Source: JAVBRU01 sp031547595 (GTDB taxonomy: Bacteria > Bacillota > Clostridia > Christensenellales > Aristaeellaceae). From it: a DNA stretch of 64,000 nt. Both the position numbers and the translations under genes were made by a program. Location of the stretch: the NCBI GenBank assembly GCA_031547595.1, contig JAVBRU010000075.1, positions 1 through 64,000 on the forward strand, written 5' to 3'. Positions within the stretch are counted from its first letter, which is position 1, and every line of letters begins with the position of its first letter. Shown here in pieces: positions 37,029 to 45,841 of this stretch. The notes under the pieces are model-generated. The model was not told where the DNA came from. It worked only from the letters and a program-made list of their open reading frames with translations, and ran no database searches.

Positions 37029-37055
37029 TATTGTTTTAGCGAAATGAAGCAGGGC

Positions 37056-37523
37056 TTATTCGTCGTCTTCCTCTTCTTCTTCCTCGTCATCGGGGGTTTC
37101 GGGGAAGAGAGGCTGATGGCAGCTGGGACACAGATAATCTTCATCAAAATCGAAGTTATCGACTTCGAAGGTCATCTCATCGCCGCAGTGGGGGCAGGTG
37201 TACTCCACCAGGCGCTCTTCGTCTTCGTCCTCATCGTCGTCCTCGTCATCGCCGTGGTGGCAATGGCCGCAGCCGCACTCGCAGTCTTCGTCGTCTTCGT
37301 CGCCAAAGATCGCTTCTTCCATGTCGGCCAGGTCGGTATCGATGCTCTCTACATACTCGTCCAGCTCGGTATAATCTTCGCGCAAAAGGGCGATTTCCTC
37401 GGCCATTTCGCCCAGCACTTCGATGATTTTCACAAGAACTTTGCCTTCATCGCCGTTCGATTCCAGCTTCATGCCCTCGGCCAGGCCGCGGATGTAAGAC
37501 ACGCGATCGGTCAAATTGCTCAT
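37056..37523 (-). CDS. CD1247-type acidic zinc-ribbon protein
   Basis: 155 residues from ATG 37523 with GGAGG upstream. The N-terminal helical domain (SYIRGLAEGMKLESNGDEGK) is the one named after CD1247. It is followed by a Cys/His cluster, a long Asp/Glu tract and a C-terminal zinc ribbon (CPHCGDEM ... CPSCHQPL). Found beside efp in many Clostridia, of unknown function. Third gene of the pepP-efp operon. Confidence 0.88.
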   Translation of the reverse strand: MSNLTDRVSYIRGLAEGMKLESNGDEGKVLVKIIEVLGEMAEEIALLREDYTELDEYVESIDTDLADMEEAIFGDEDDEDCECGCGHCHHGDDEDDDEDEDEERLVEYTCPHCGDEMTFEVDNFDFDEDYLCPSCHQPLFPETPDDEEEEEEDDE

Positions 37524-37537
37524 AGTTTCCTCCTTCA

Positions 37538-38095
37538 TTATGCGCGGGAGAGATACTCGCCCGAGCGGGTGTCGATGCGAATTTTTTCGCCAATGTTGAT
37601 GAACAGGGGCACCATGATCTGCAAGCCGGTCTCGGTGGTGGCGGGCTTGTAGGTGTTGGTGGTGGTATCGCCTTTGAAGCCAGGCTCGGTCTCGGTGATC
37701 TCGTGCTCCACAAAGTTCGGCGGCTCCACAGAGAACGCGTTGCCCTTGAAGAAGCGGATGACGACATTGGTGTTTTCCTTCACGTACTGGATGGTGTCTT
37801 CCACGGCATCTTTGCTCAGGGGCATTTGCTCGAAGTTCTCGGGATCCATGAAGTAGTACAGATCGCCGTCGTTGTACAGATACTGCATTTCCTTGGTTTC
37901 GATGATGGCGCGCGGCATTTTGTCGGTGGGGTTAAAGGTGCGCTCCAGCACCGCGCCGGTCATGACGTTCTTGATCTTGGTGCGCACAAAGGCCGCGCCC
38001 TTGCCCGGCTTCACGTGCTGGAAGTCCACGATGGTCCAAACGCCGCCGTCCCATTCAAATGTAATGCCTTTTCTGAAATCTCCCGCTACAAGCAT
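37538..38095 (-). CDS. efp: Elongation factor P
   Basis: 185 residues, family length. The KOW-like domain I carries the loop KPGKGAAF with Lys32 at the position that is modified in many bacteria; domains II and III follow with the C-terminal motif [41 protein letters not shown] ending. It relieves ribosome stalling at polyproline. TGGAGG lies upstream of the ATG. No epmA/epmB genes are in the window. Confidence 0.97.
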   Translation of the reverse strand: MLVAGDFRKGITFEWDGGVWTIVDFQHVKPGKGAAFVRTKIKNVMTGAVLERTFNPTDKMPRAIIETKEMQYLYNDGDLYYFMDPENFEQMPLSKDAVEDTIQYVKENTNVVIRFFKGNAFSVEPPNFVEHEITETEPGFKGDTTTNTYKPATTETGLQIMVPLFINIGEKIRIDTRSGEYLSRA

Positions 38096-38140
38096 GCGTA
38101 TTCCTCCATTGTCTTGATGGTTTCTATTTGCATAAGGCGC

Positions 38141-39208
38141 TCACAGAATGAGCAATTCCTTTTGTGCATATACCAAGGTCTTTGCGCCGTTTTCGGTGAC
38201 TACGCAGGTGTTTTCAATGCGCACGCCGCCAATGCCCGGCAGGTAGATGCCCGGCTCCACCGTCATCACGTGCCCCACCTCGATCACATCGGGGCACAGC
38301 ATGGAAAAACGCGGGTTCTCGTGGATATCGATTCCAACGGCATGCCCGAGGCCATGGCCGAAGCGGCCTTTATAGCCCGCGTTGTCGATGATGTCGCGAG
38401 CGATTTTGTCAATATCGCTGCAAATCTTTCCGGGCAGGATGGCTTCCTCAGAGGCGATCTGCGCCTTCAGCACCACGTCATACACCTTTTTCATCTCTGC
38501 ACTGGGCTGCCCAAGCGCCACGGTGCGCGTCATATCCGCGCAGTAGCCGCCTTTTTTGGCACCAAAGTCCATCGTGATCATATCGCCCTTTTGCACCTTG
38601 CGGTCGGTCGGGATCGCGTGAGGCAAGGAGCCGTTTTCGCCGCTGGCCAGGATGGTGCTAAAGGCCAGGCCGTCCGCGCCCAGCGCCAGCATCTGATAAT
38701 CCAGCGCGAGCTGAATTTCTTTTTCCGTCATGCCCTCGCGGATGTAGCCGCAGATATAGTCAAAAGCGCGGCAGGAAATAGCGCATGCCTGTCCGATCAG
38801 CGAAAGCTCGCCCTCGTCCTTGATGCGGCGCACTTTTTCCGGCGCGCCGTTCAGCGGCAGGAACGCGATGCCCGCCATAGCGGCCTTCATGGCCTCAAAG
38901 GCCTTGACCGTCACTTCGTCGTCTTCGTACAGGACTTCTTCAATGCCGGCGGCCTTCAATACCTGGTAGGCCAGCTTGGCATGGGTGATGCCGCTCTCGA
39001 TCATGCGCACGTCAAAGCCGGGGGCTTGCTGCTCCGCCTGCTCGGTGTAGCGAAAATCGGTGACGATGCACTTGATAGCATGCCCAATCACGGCAATTCC
39101 TTCGCCCGTGTAGCCGCTGGCATAGAAAATATTGCTCGGTTTGCTCAGCACAATGGCCTGATTCGCCGTCAGCCCCGCCGCGGCGATAATGTTTTGTACT
39201 CTGCTCAT
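38141..39208 (-). CDS. pepP: M24 family Xaa-Pro aminopeptidase
   Basis: 355 residues from ATG 39208 with AAGGAGTG upstream. A creatinase-like N-terminal domain is followed by the pita-bread fold with metal ligands in MDFGAKKGGYCADMTR (two Asp), GHGLGHAVG (His), VEPGIY (Glu) and RIENTCVV (Glu). It removes N-terminal residues before proline. It leads the operon with efp, the usual clostridial order. Confidence 0.93.
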   Translation of the reverse strand: MSRVQNIIAAAGLTANQAIVLSKPSNIFYASGYTGEGIAVIGHAIKCIVTDFRYTEQAEQQAPGFDVRMIESGITHAKLAYQVLKAAGIEEVLYEDDEVTVKAFEAMKAAMAGIAFLPLNGAPEKVRRIKDEGELSLIGQACAISCRAFDYICGYIREGMTEKEIQLALDYQMLALGADGLAFSTILASGENGSLPHAIPTDRKVQKGDMITMDFGAKKGGYCADMTRTVALGQPSAEMKKVYDVVLKAQIASEEAILPGKICSDIDKIARDIIDNAGYKGRFGHGLGHAVGIDIHENPRFSMLCPDVIEVGHVMTVEPGIYLPGIGGVRIENTCVVTENGAKTLVYAQKELLIL

Positions 39209-39341
39209 CACAATTACACTCCTTGCATGCACAAAAAAATGGCACGCCACGCTGTATTATAGCATAGGAACGTGCCGTGCGCTAGTGCTTTTGGGCGTTT
39301 CACGCGAATTTCTTAGGATTTTCCTCCAAAAACATGGGTTT

Positions 39342-39974
39342 TTACACCTTTACAAAGTTGGATTTGTCCTGCTTGCACACCGGGCACACCTCTGGCGGCT
39401 CCTCTCCGGTGTGGATATGGCCGCAGATCTGGCAGCGCCACTGCGTTTGATCGGGCTTTGCCTGCTGCGGCACAAAGGCAGAGGCCTTGGGCGGCGTCGC
39501 GCCGCGCTTGACGGCGTGATAATACGCGTAGGTCATGGGCTTGCCATAGCCTGTGACCACGGCATCTGCAACCTCACCCACAAAGATCACATGGGTGCCT
39601 ACATCCAGCATGGCCACCACCTTGCAGCTGAGCACCGCGCCAACTTCCGCACTATCCAGCAGCACAGGATTACCGAGCGCGTCGCGCTTTACGTCCATGC
39701 CCGCGAATTTTCGGATGTCAGTGCCGCTTTTGAACCCATAACGGCCGATAAACTCCATGTGCGCGTCCTCTGTCAGCACGTGCACGGCAAAATGCTCGCT
39801 GGCTGCGATCATGCGGCAGGTGAGGTTCTCTTTGTTCACCGTCACAGTGATTTGAAGCGGCGAGGAGGTGACCTGGCAGGCGGTGTTGATGATGCAGCCA
39901 TTCTCTTTGCCCGCATGGGCGGTGGATAATAAGTAAACCCCGTAAGACAGCTGGAAAAATGCTTTGGTGTCCAT
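39342..39974 (-). CDS. hrb: High-molecular-weight rubredoxin (flavin reductase-rubredoxin fusion)
   Basis: 210 residues. Residues about 1-150 are a flavin-reductase-like FMN domain (NGCIINTACQVTSSPLQITVTVN). Residues about 170-210 are a rubredoxin with two CxxC iron ligands (WRCQICGHIH and CPVCKQDKSNF). Such proteins in acetogens and clostridia pass electrons from NADH to oxygen- or NO-reducing flavodiiron proteins. No flavodiiron gene is in the window. It appears to be a single-gene unit. Confidence 0.92.
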   Translation of the reverse strand: MDTKAFFQLSYGVYLLSTAHAGKENGCIINTACQVTSSPLQITVTVNKENLTCRMIAASEHFAVHVLTEDAHMEFIGRYGFKSGTDIRKFAGMDVKRDALGNPVLLDSAEVGAVLSCKVVAMLDVGTHVIFVGEVADAVVTGYGKPMTYAYYHAVKRGATPPKASAFVPQQAKPDQTQWRCQICGHIHTGEEPPEVCPVCKQDKSNFVKV

Positions 39975-40003
39975 CCGGAAAGCCTCCTCTCATTGTGCAA
40001 GGA

Positions 40004-40870
40004 TCATACCCCGGACGGATCCGCCTGACACGACCGGTAAATTTTTTTCATTTCGGCTGCGTCCTGCGCCATGGTACCCTTGCATTCGCAGATGATCACC
40101 GGCTCGTACCCCCGGGCCTTCAGCAGCGGCGCGAGGTGCTTGAAGCGCGGGCCATATGCCGCCTCGGCAAAGGTGCGGTGGCGTTTTTCACCTGCAGAGG
40201 TATACTCGATGGCGGAAAAATGTACATGCATGCGCCGCGCGCGGTCGATACCAAGGGTATTTTCCATCTCATCCAGCACGGCGGCAAAATCCTCGGTGCC
40301 CCTCAAACAGCCGCCGCCCAGCGCGTGCAGGTGCGCAAAATCGATGCACGGGATGAACCGCGCGTCCAGCAGGCAAAAGGCCAGCGTTTCGCTCAAATCG
40401 CCGATCTGCCCTTTCTTGCCCATGGTTTCGGGGCAAAGGTGGATGTCCTGAAGCCCTGCGGCGTCCAGCCGCTGATAGGCTTCTATCAATCCGGTGCGGC
40501 AAAATTCCAGCGCTTTGTCGCGGCTCATCTTGCTTTGCGAGCCCACATGCACCACCACGCGGTTTCCACCCAGCAGCCGCACCATGCGCGCGGCGTCCAG
40601 GATGTAGCGGTAGGAATGCTCGCGCTTTTCGCTGTCCGGATTGCCAAGGTTGATAAAATACGGCGCATGGGCGCTGACCTGGATGCCATGCGCGGCCGCT
40701 TCTCCCGCGATTTTCAGAGCGCTGTCGTCATTCATGTTTACGCCCCGGCCAAAGGGGTACTCAAAGGCCGTCAGCCCCATGGCCTCCAGCCACCCCGGCG
40801 CTTGCCAGGTGCTCTTATAGCCCTGCTCATAAAAAATATCAGAGTTGCCCGCCGGGCCAAACCGTATCAT
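40004..40870 (-). CDS. Endonuclease IV-like TIM-barrel protein
   Basis: 288 residues from ATG 40870 (GGAAG nine bases upstream). The AP-endonuclease-2 barrel is visible: SAHAPYFINLGNPD, VVHVGSQSK, HLCPETMGKKGQIG, CIDFAHLHALGG and MHVHFSAIEY, giving the His/Asp/Glu set expected for zinc binding. It may act in base excision repair as an Nfo-type AP endonuclease, but sugar isomerases share the fold. It lies just after sigK on the same strand. Confidence 0.85.
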   Translation of the reverse strand: MIRFGPAGNSDIFYEQGYKSTWQAPGWLEAMGLTAFEYPFGRGVNMNDDSALKIAGEAAAHGIQVSAHAPYFINLGNPDSEKREHSYRYILDAARMVRLLGGNRVVVHVGSQSKMSRDKALEFCRTGLIEAYQRLDAAGLQDIHLCPETMGKKGQIGDLSETLAFCLLDARFIPCIDFAHLHALGGGCLRGTEDFAAVLDEMENTLGIDRARRMHVHFSAIEYTSAGEKRHRTFAEAAYGPRFKHLAPLLKARGYEPVIICECKGTMAQDAAEMKKIYRSCQADPSGV

Positions 40871-40895
40871 TGGTATCACTTCCTTTTAAGTCGTC

Positions 40896-41579
40896 TTAAG
40901 TCGTCAATTCGTTACGCAGTATTTCCACCGCGCGCTTTTCCATGCGCGATACGTAAGAGCGCGATATGCCAAGCGCCGATGCTACCTCGTGCTGCGGGTG
41001 CATCACGCCGTCCAGCAGGCCATAGCGCATCTCCAGCACCATGCGCTCGCGCCTGGGCAGCCCTTCTATCAGCTGGCGCACCCTTTGCATGGACACCCTG
41101 TGCACCACCTCGTCCTCCACAAAGCCTGCCGAGGTGCCCAGGATATCGATAAATGTGATGTCGTTGCCCTCGCCGTCCGTGCCAATGGGGTCGGACAGCG
41201 ATACCTCGCCCTTACGCTTCTTGGACGCGCGCAGCAGCATCAGCACTTCGTTTTCGATGCACCGGGCTGCGTAGGTGGCCAGCTGGGTATTGGTTTCGGG
41301 CTTGAAGGTGTTGACCGCCTTGATCAGCCCCAGCGTGCCCACCGATACCAGATCATCCTGCGTGTATCCGGGCACGGTGTACTTGCGCACAATATGCGAT
41401 ACCAGGCGCAGGTTGTGCTCAATCAACTGCTGGCGCGCGGCTTCATCACCGCCGCGCATGGCCTGGATGGCGCGCGCCTCTTCCTCCCGTGTGAGGGGCT
41501 TGGGGAAACTGCCCCGCCCCGATACCATGCCAAAGAAAAACAGCGCATCCCGAAACAGCCAGTACAAAAAGGATAACAT
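40896..41579 (-). CDS. sigK: Sporulation sigma factor SigK, uninterrupted
   Basis: 227 residues. The N-terminus has the hydrophobic pro-sequence pattern (MLSFLYWLFRDALFFFG) and FPKPLTREEE start of SigK. Region 2 reads RLVSHIVRKY and ATYAARCIENEVLM, followed by SLSDPIGTDGEGN; region 4 ends in ALGISRSYVSRMEKRAVEIL. SigK directs late mother-cell genes in sporulation after pro-sequence removal. The gene is continuous, with no skin element. GGGGGTG precedes the ATG and lies within a stable stem (41587-41614). Confidence 0.92.
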   Translation of the reverse strand: MLSFLYWLFRDALFFFGMVSGRGSFPKPLTREEEARAIQAMRGGDEAARQQLIEHNLRLVSHIVRKYTVPGYTQDDLVSVGTLGLIKAVNTFKPETNTQLATYAARCIENEVLMLLRASKKRKGEVSLSDPIGTDGEGNDITFIDILGTSAGFVEDEVVHRVSMQRVRQLIEGLPRRERMVLEMRYGLLDGVMHPQHEVASALGISRSYVSRMEKRAVEILRNELTT

Positions 41580-41586
41580 GTTTTCA

Positions 41587-41614
41587 CCCCCGCTGCAAGT
41601 CTATGCTGCGGGGG
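41587..41614 (-). promoter_or_regulatory. Hairpin over the sigK ribosome binding site
   Basis: CCCCCGCTGCA (41587-41597) and TGCTGCGGGGG (41604-41614) pair with a single mismatch. In the sigK mRNA the G-rich arm is the ribosome binding site, which the stem would hide. Regulation by this structure is inference. Confidence 0.45.
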
Positions 41615-41628
41615 CAGGGGGCATGCTG

Positions 41629-41657
41629 TTTTCTTTTGCCGCGAAGTATGGTATAAT
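41629..41657 (+). promoter_or_regulatory. Extended -10 promoter
   Basis: TATAAT (41652-41657) with TG one base before it. The -35 (TTTTCT, 41629-41634) is poor, as usual for extended -10 promoters. Confidence 0.6.
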
Positions 41658-41685
41658 TGCTTGACTGAAAGGATGTGTTTTATTA

Positions 41686-42873
41686 ATGTCCATTTGCGTA
41701 TATCAAATCCAAAGCCCGCTGACCCAGGTGAAAAAAGACCGCACCGACAGTTATTTGGCGGATGTATCAGCAGCGCTGGGCGAAGAACTGAAACTGACGG
41801 AGCTGAATGCGTTCTGCGCGGCCGGGTTTGGCCTGGTATTCATTGCGTCCGGCGGCAGCGAAGGAATTTTCCTGCGCCAATATGAGGGCTTTGCGCACCG
41901 CCCGTGCTATATCCTGACCAGCGGGGAAAGCAACTCCCTCGCCGCGTCCATGGAGATTTTGAGCTACCTGCAGGAGCACGGCCAGCAGGGCGAAATCCTG
42001 CATGGCAGCGTAGAGGATGTGGCGCGCCGCATCCGGGCGCTGCGCTCCGCCGCTGCAGCAAAGGAGAAATTGAAGGGCACGCGCGCGGGCGTGATCGGTC
42101 AGCCCTCGGATTGGCTGATTGCCAGCAGCGATGACGGCACGGCGTATGCGCAAAAGCTGGGCATCACGCTGCAGCATGTGCCCATTGACGAGCTGATTGC
42201 GCAGTTCCACCAGGGCGGCTACCCGGAGAATGAGTGGACGGAGCTTTTGAAAACTGAGGCCTATGACATTGCCGAAGTGGAGAAAGCGCTGAATGTGTAT
42301 GGCGCGCTGCGCCGCCTAGTGGAAAAATATCAGCTGAGCGCACTCACCGTGCGTTGCTTTGACCTTTTGGACGCCATCCACACTACCGGTTGCCTGGGGT
42401 TGGCGATCCTCAATGCCGAGGGTATCCCTGCTGGGTGCGAGGGCGATGTGCCGTCCCTGATTTCGATGGATATCTTGCATGCGGTGTCCGGCCAGCCGGT
42501 GTTTATGTGCAACCCCAGCCGCATCGACACCGCAGCGGGGCAGATGGTGCTGGCGCACTGCACGCTGCCGCTCAATATGCCAAAGAGCCTGCGCCTGATG
42601 ACACACTATGAATCCGACATCGGCGTGGCGATTGCGGGCGACATTCCTGCCAGGGAGTGTACCATTTTCAAAACCTCCGCCAAGCTGGACCGGTACTACG
42701 CAAAGCGCGGCGTGATCACCGAAAACCTGCGCGAGGCGCATTTGTGCCGCACGCAGATTCGGCTGAAGCTGGATGATTTCTCATATTTCCTCACCCGCCC
42801 GATTGGCAACCATCATCTGGTGTGCCTGGGCGATTACACGGATGCGATAGAGGAGTTATTTTCGCAATTGTAG
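41686..42873 (+). CDS. L-fucose/L-arabinose isomerase-like protein
   Basis: 395 residues, no signal peptide. The overall pattern (YGALRRLVEKYQLSALTVRCFDLLD, GCLGLAILNAEGIPAGCEGDVPSLISM, HCTLPLNM) matches the COG2407 fucose-isomerase relatives. Glu and Asp residues in the C-D-L-L-D and E-G-D segments would hold manganese. These proteins interconvert aldoses and ketoses or are uncharacterised relatives. AAAGGA lies twelve bases before the ATG, a long spacing. The 315 bp after the gene is an array of hairpins. Confidence 0.8.
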   Translation: MSICVYQIQSPLTQVKKDRTDSYLADVSAALGEELKLTELNAFCAAGFGLVFIASGGSEGIFLRQYEGFAHRPCYILTSGESNSLAASMEILSYLQEHGQQGEILHGSVEDVARRIRALRSAAAAKEKLKGTRAGVIGQPSDWLIASSDDGTAYAQKLGITLQHVPIDELIAQFHQGGYPENEWTELLKTEAYDIAEVEKALNVYGALRRLVEKYQLSALTVRCFDLLDAIHTTGCLGLAILNAEGIPAGCEGDVPSLISMDILHAVSGQPVFMCNPSRIDTAAGQMVLAHCTLPLNMPKSLRLMTHYESDIGVAIAGDIPARECTIFKTSAKLDRYYAKRGVITENLREAHLCRTQIRLKLDDFSYFLTRPIGNHHLVCLGDYTDAIEELFSQL

Positions 42874-42877
42874 CAAA

Positions 42878-43183
42878 ATGACGCCGGGGCAAGCAGCCCC
42901 CGGCGTCATCAGACCGTCAACAAACTCTCGTTTTTCCCAGAGGGATGTATGAAGGGGCCACAGCCCCTTCATATGTAATCCGCAGGGGTGGCTTCGCCGC
43001 CCCAAGGCGGGCTTATCAGAGGTAAGCCCGGTCGCATAGCGACTGATTTTGCCAAATCTCAGATTTGTCAAAATCACCGCCGGAGCAGTTGAAATACTGC
43101 TTCCTATATCATTTTGTGCCCGTGATGCATGGCATCACAACAAAATGATGCTTCCCGAAAAAATGAACCCTTCATTTTTTCGG
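42878..43183. repeat. Array of about nine consecutive hairpins
   Basis: This fills the gap between two convergent genes. Perfect or near-perfect stems in order: 42878-42909 (12 bp), 42948-42973 (11 bp), 42985-43003 (8 bp), 43008-43030 (8 bp), 43031-43043 (5 bp), 43044-43076 (15 of 16), 43082-43104 (8 bp, one bulge), 43108-43149 (9-bp outer arms with a 7-bp inner stem at 43122-43138), and 43155-43183 (13 bp). The units differ from each other in sequence. The first resembles the sequence after the GH10 gene; the last can end the uxuA transcript. Confidence 0.85.
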
Positions 43184-43188
43184 AGCCG

Positions 43189-44250
43189 TTATGCCCGCTG
43201 CACGGCTTCCCACAGCCCGGTCAGATACATTGCGCCCAGCGCCCTGTCATACAGGCCGTAGCCGGGCATGGCACGCTCGCCCCAGATCATGCGGCCATGG
43301 TCGGGGCGCATGGGGCCGTCAAAGCCGGTATCAACCAGCGCTTTGATGATGGCGTACATGTCCAGCGAGCCATCGGCTGTCGGGTGCGGCGCCTCGTCAA
43401 ACTTGCCGGGGGCAAGATGCTTCACATTGCGCACATGCGCAAAGTGAATGCGGCCCTTGAAGGCGGGGATCATGCCGGGGATATCGTTTTGCGGGTTGCT
43501 GCCAAGCGAGCCTGTGCACAGCGTGAGGCCGTTCTGGCGCTGCGGCACGGCATTTAGCAGGCGCAGGATTTTTTCTTTGCCCGTGATGATGCGGGGCAGA
43601 CCAAACACCGGCCACGCGGGATCGTCCGGATGGATGGCCATGTTGATGTTATATTTTTCGCAGGTAGGCATAATGGCGTTGAGGAAGTAAACGAGGTTCT
43701 TAAACAACTTTTCTTCATCCACCTCGCGGTACATCTGAAAAAGCTCGCGCACGCGGGCCATACGCTCCGGCTCCCAGCCCGGCAGCACAAAGCCGTCGGC
43801 CTTTTTCTCCATGCTGGTCAGCATATCGTCGATGTTGATCTGGTCGATCAGCTCCTGATCGTAGGAAAGCACAGTGGAGCCGTCGGGCAGGGGCTTTTTG
43901 AGGTCGCTTCGCGTCCAGTCAAACACGGGCATGAAGTTATAGCACACCATCGAAATGCCGGCTTCGCCCAGGCGCGTGAGCGTTTCGATATAGTTTTCGA
44001 TGTATTGGTCGCGTGCGGGTGCACCTGTTTTGATGTCGTCATGGATGTTGACGCTCTCAATGCCGCTGACGCGAAGGCCGTATTCTGCCACCTCCGCGAT
44101 CATCTGCGCAATGCGCTCCTTGGGCCACACCTGGCCGGGGGTGGTGTCATACAGGGTGGTGATGACGCCCTTCACCTGCGGCACCTGCCGGATTTGCTCT
44201 AACGTGACACTGTCAAAACCTTTGCCGAACCAGCGCAGGGTCATTTCCAT
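43189..44250 (-). CDS. uxuA: Mannonate dehydratase
   Basis: 353 residues. Family segments are clear: VKGVITTLYDTTPGQVW, GLRVSGIESVNIHDDIK, VCYNFMPVFDWTRSDL, NMAIHPDDPAW and RPDHGRMIWGE (metal and substrate ligands). It converts D-mannonate to 2-keto-3-deoxygluconate in glucuronate breakdown, suiting the release of glucuronic acid from glucuronoxylan by other genes. AGGAGG precedes the ATG. No uxaC or uxuB is beside it; an AraC-type regulator lies upstream on the same strand. Confidence 0.95.
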   Translation of the reverse strand: MEMTLRWFGKGFDSVTLEQIRQVPQVKGVITTLYDTTPGQVWPKERIAQMIAEVAEYGLRVSGIESVNIHDDIKTGAPARDQYIENYIETLTRLGEAGISMVCYNFMPVFDWTRSDLKKPLPDGSTVLSYDQELIDQINIDDMLTSMEKKADGFVLPGWEPERMARVRELFQMYREVDEEKLFKNLVYFLNAIMPTCEKYNINMAIHPDDPAWPVFGLPRIITGKEKILRLLNAVPQRQNGLTLCTGSLGSNPQNDIPGMIPAFKGRIHFAHVRNVKHLAPGKFDEAPHPTADGSLDMYAIIKALVDTGFDGPMRPDHGRMIWGERAMPGYGLYDRALGAMYLTGLWEAVQRA

Positions 44251-44321
44251 GGGGATTCCTCCTTGGTGATGGTAATTGCTCTTATTGTACCCGGCAGGAA
44301 AGAAAATGTAAATAGAAGAAA

Positions 44322-45131
44322 TTACTCTGCTTTTGTGTAAGCGCGGATATACTGCGTGGGCGTCATGGCGTACGCTGCGTGAAACGCGCGGTAAAATGTG
44401 CGAAGGCAGGAGAAGCCGACGCCCAGCGCGATATCCAGCATGGTCTGGTCGCTCTCCAGCAGCAGCCGCGCGGCGTGCCTACACCGCAGTGCCGCCAGAT
44501 ATTCGTTCATGGCGCAGCCGAGGTGATCATGAAACAGCCTCGCAAACCGGCTTTTGCTGTATCCAAACTGCCGGGCCAGCGCCTCCAGGGTGAGCGGCTG
44601 CTGATAATGCTCCATCAGATAGGCCAGCACCTGCTGCATCAGGCTGCCCTGCAGCCCCACGACCGCATCGCTCAGCCCCACTTTTGCAATCAGCAGCCCC
44701 AGCACCGCATAGGAAAACCCCTTGCGCGTGTGCACGGAATATTCATCCCAGCCCTCGGCCATCATGGCAAGCAGCTTTGGCAGCTCGTCCCCTTCGCCGC
44801 AGGTGTACAGCGGGGAGGCAAACACCTTTTTATTCAGTGTTTTTTGCAGGGACGGCACGCTGCTGTAGGGAATGATGACCAGGATCACATCATTGTAGCT
44901 CTCGGTGTGGTAGGTGTGCACGGTATAGCTGGAGCAAAGTACCACCTGGCCTTTGCGCGCTGTATATTGATGCCCGTCAAGGAGCGCGCTGATCTCGCCC
45001 TGCTCCACATACAACAGCTCTATACTGGCATGGAAATGAGGCATGCACTGGTTGTCATGCGCGCGCCAACAGGACGTTTCCTGCATATCATCCCGCACCA
45101 GCTCATACGCCTCGTGAAAAGGTTGCCGCAT
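44322..45131 (-). CDS. AraC-family regulator with cupin sensor
   Basis: 269 residues from ATG 45131 (AGGTG six bases upstream). An N-terminal cupin (MPHFHASIELLYVEQGEISALLDG) senses a small ligand, commonly a sugar, and a C-terminal double helix-turn-helix (LTLEALARQFGYSKSRFARLF ... VGFSCLRTFYRAFH) binds DNA. It sits 71 bp upstream of uxuA on the same strand, so control of uxuA is likely. TTGACA on the minus strand (45182-45177) overlaps the -35 of the divergent gene. Confidence 0.9.
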   Translation of the reverse strand: MRQPFHEAYELVRDDMQETSCWRAHDNQCMPHFHASIELLYVEQGEISALLDGHQYTARKGQVVLCSSYTVHTYHTESYNDVILVIIPYSSVPSLQKTLNKKVFASPLYTCGEGDELPKLLAMMAEGWDEYSVHTRKGFSYAVLGLLIAKVGLSDAVVGLQGSLMQQVLAYLMEHYQQPLTLEALARQFGYSKSRFARLFHDHLGCAMNEYLAALRCRHAARLLLESDQTMLDIALGVGFSCLRTFYRAFHAAYAMTPTQYIRAYTKAE

Positions 45132-45174
45132 ACCGTTCACCTCGCTTCAATCATGGTACCAAAGCGCAAACACC

Positions 45175-45203
45175 TTGTCAAGCCCGCTGAAAAGCCGTAT
45201 AAT
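45175..45203 (+). promoter_or_regulatory. Sigma-A promoter for the DUF4342 gene
   Basis: TTGTCA (45175-45180), 17 bp, TATAAT (45198-45203). A second candidate, TTCGTG (45251-45256), 17 bp, TACAAT (45274-45279), lies nearer the gene. Confidence 0.65.
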
Positions 45204-45219
45204 AAAAAAAGAAGTATTC

Positions 45220-45241
45220 ATTTTCTAATGATTTTCTAATG
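45220..45241. repeat. Tandem 11-bp direct repeat in a leader
   Basis: ATTTTCTAATG occurs twice without a gap, between the two candidate promoters of the DUF4342 gene. It could be a protein-binding site; no known motif recognised. Confidence 0.45.
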
Positions 45242-45319
45242 CCAAATCACTTCGTGTTTTCATGTTGGGGCGCTACAATAAGCACGTACTTCAGGAAAAC
45301 ATCAAGGAGGAAACAAACA

Positions 45320-45829
45320 ATGGAACACATCGAAATGGTAGAAAAACTGCGCCAGAAGGCGAATGTGACCTATGAGGAAGCCAAGAACGCCCTGGAAGCC
45401 AGCGATTGGGATATTCTGGACGCCCTGGTGCTGCTGGAGAGCGAGGGCAAAGTGCGTCAGAGCAGCAACGCCTCCTACTCCACCGAGGAGAAGGCCGCGC
45501 CCAAGGCCGAGTATCAGCGCAGCCGCAATGCCAGCGAAGGCTTTAAGAAATTCTTTGCGGTGCTGGGCAAAATCATCGAAAAGGGCAACAAAAACAACTT
45601 CGTAATCTCCTACAAAAACGAAGAAAAGATCGCCCTGCCGCTGACCGCGTTTGTGCCGATCCTGTGCTTCACCTTCCCCTGGTGGGTGTTCCTGGGCATT
45701 GCGGGCCTGTTCATCGGGATCAAGTATTCCTTCCGCGGGCCGGACTTTGGCAGCAGGATCAACGACGTGATGGACAAAGCATCGGATGCCGCGCAAAGCA
45801 TCAAGGGCGATGACAGTACGGTAAAGTGA
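45320..45829 (+). CDS. DUF4342 protein with UBA-like domain
   Basis: 169 residues from ATG 45320, with AAGGAGG upstream. Residues about 1-45 resemble a UBA/EF-Ts N-terminal three-helix bundle (KLRQKANVTYEEAKNALEASDWDILDAL). Residues about 80-150 are the DUF4342 region with a hydrophobic segment (LPLTAFVPILCFTFPWWVFLGIAGLFIG) that should span or sit in the membrane. Function unknown. It precedes a two-component system by 12 bp and probably shares its transcript. Confidence 0.85.
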   Translation: MEHIEMVEKLRQKANVTYEEAKNALEASDWDILDALVLLESEGKVRQSSNASYSTEEKAAPKAEYQRSRNASEGFKKFFAVLGKIIEKGNKNNFVISYKNEEKIALPLTAFVPILCFTFPWWVFLGIAGLFIGIKYSFRGPDFGSRINDVMDKASDAAQSIKGDDSTVK

Positions 45830-45841
45830 GGACGTGACCCA

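Noticed and set aside
40896..41579. Interrupted sigK with a skin element
   Set aside because: The frame is continuous over regions 2 to 4.
42878..43183. CRISPR array
   Set aside because: The hairpin units differ in sequence and length, there is no constant repeat, and no cas gene is present.
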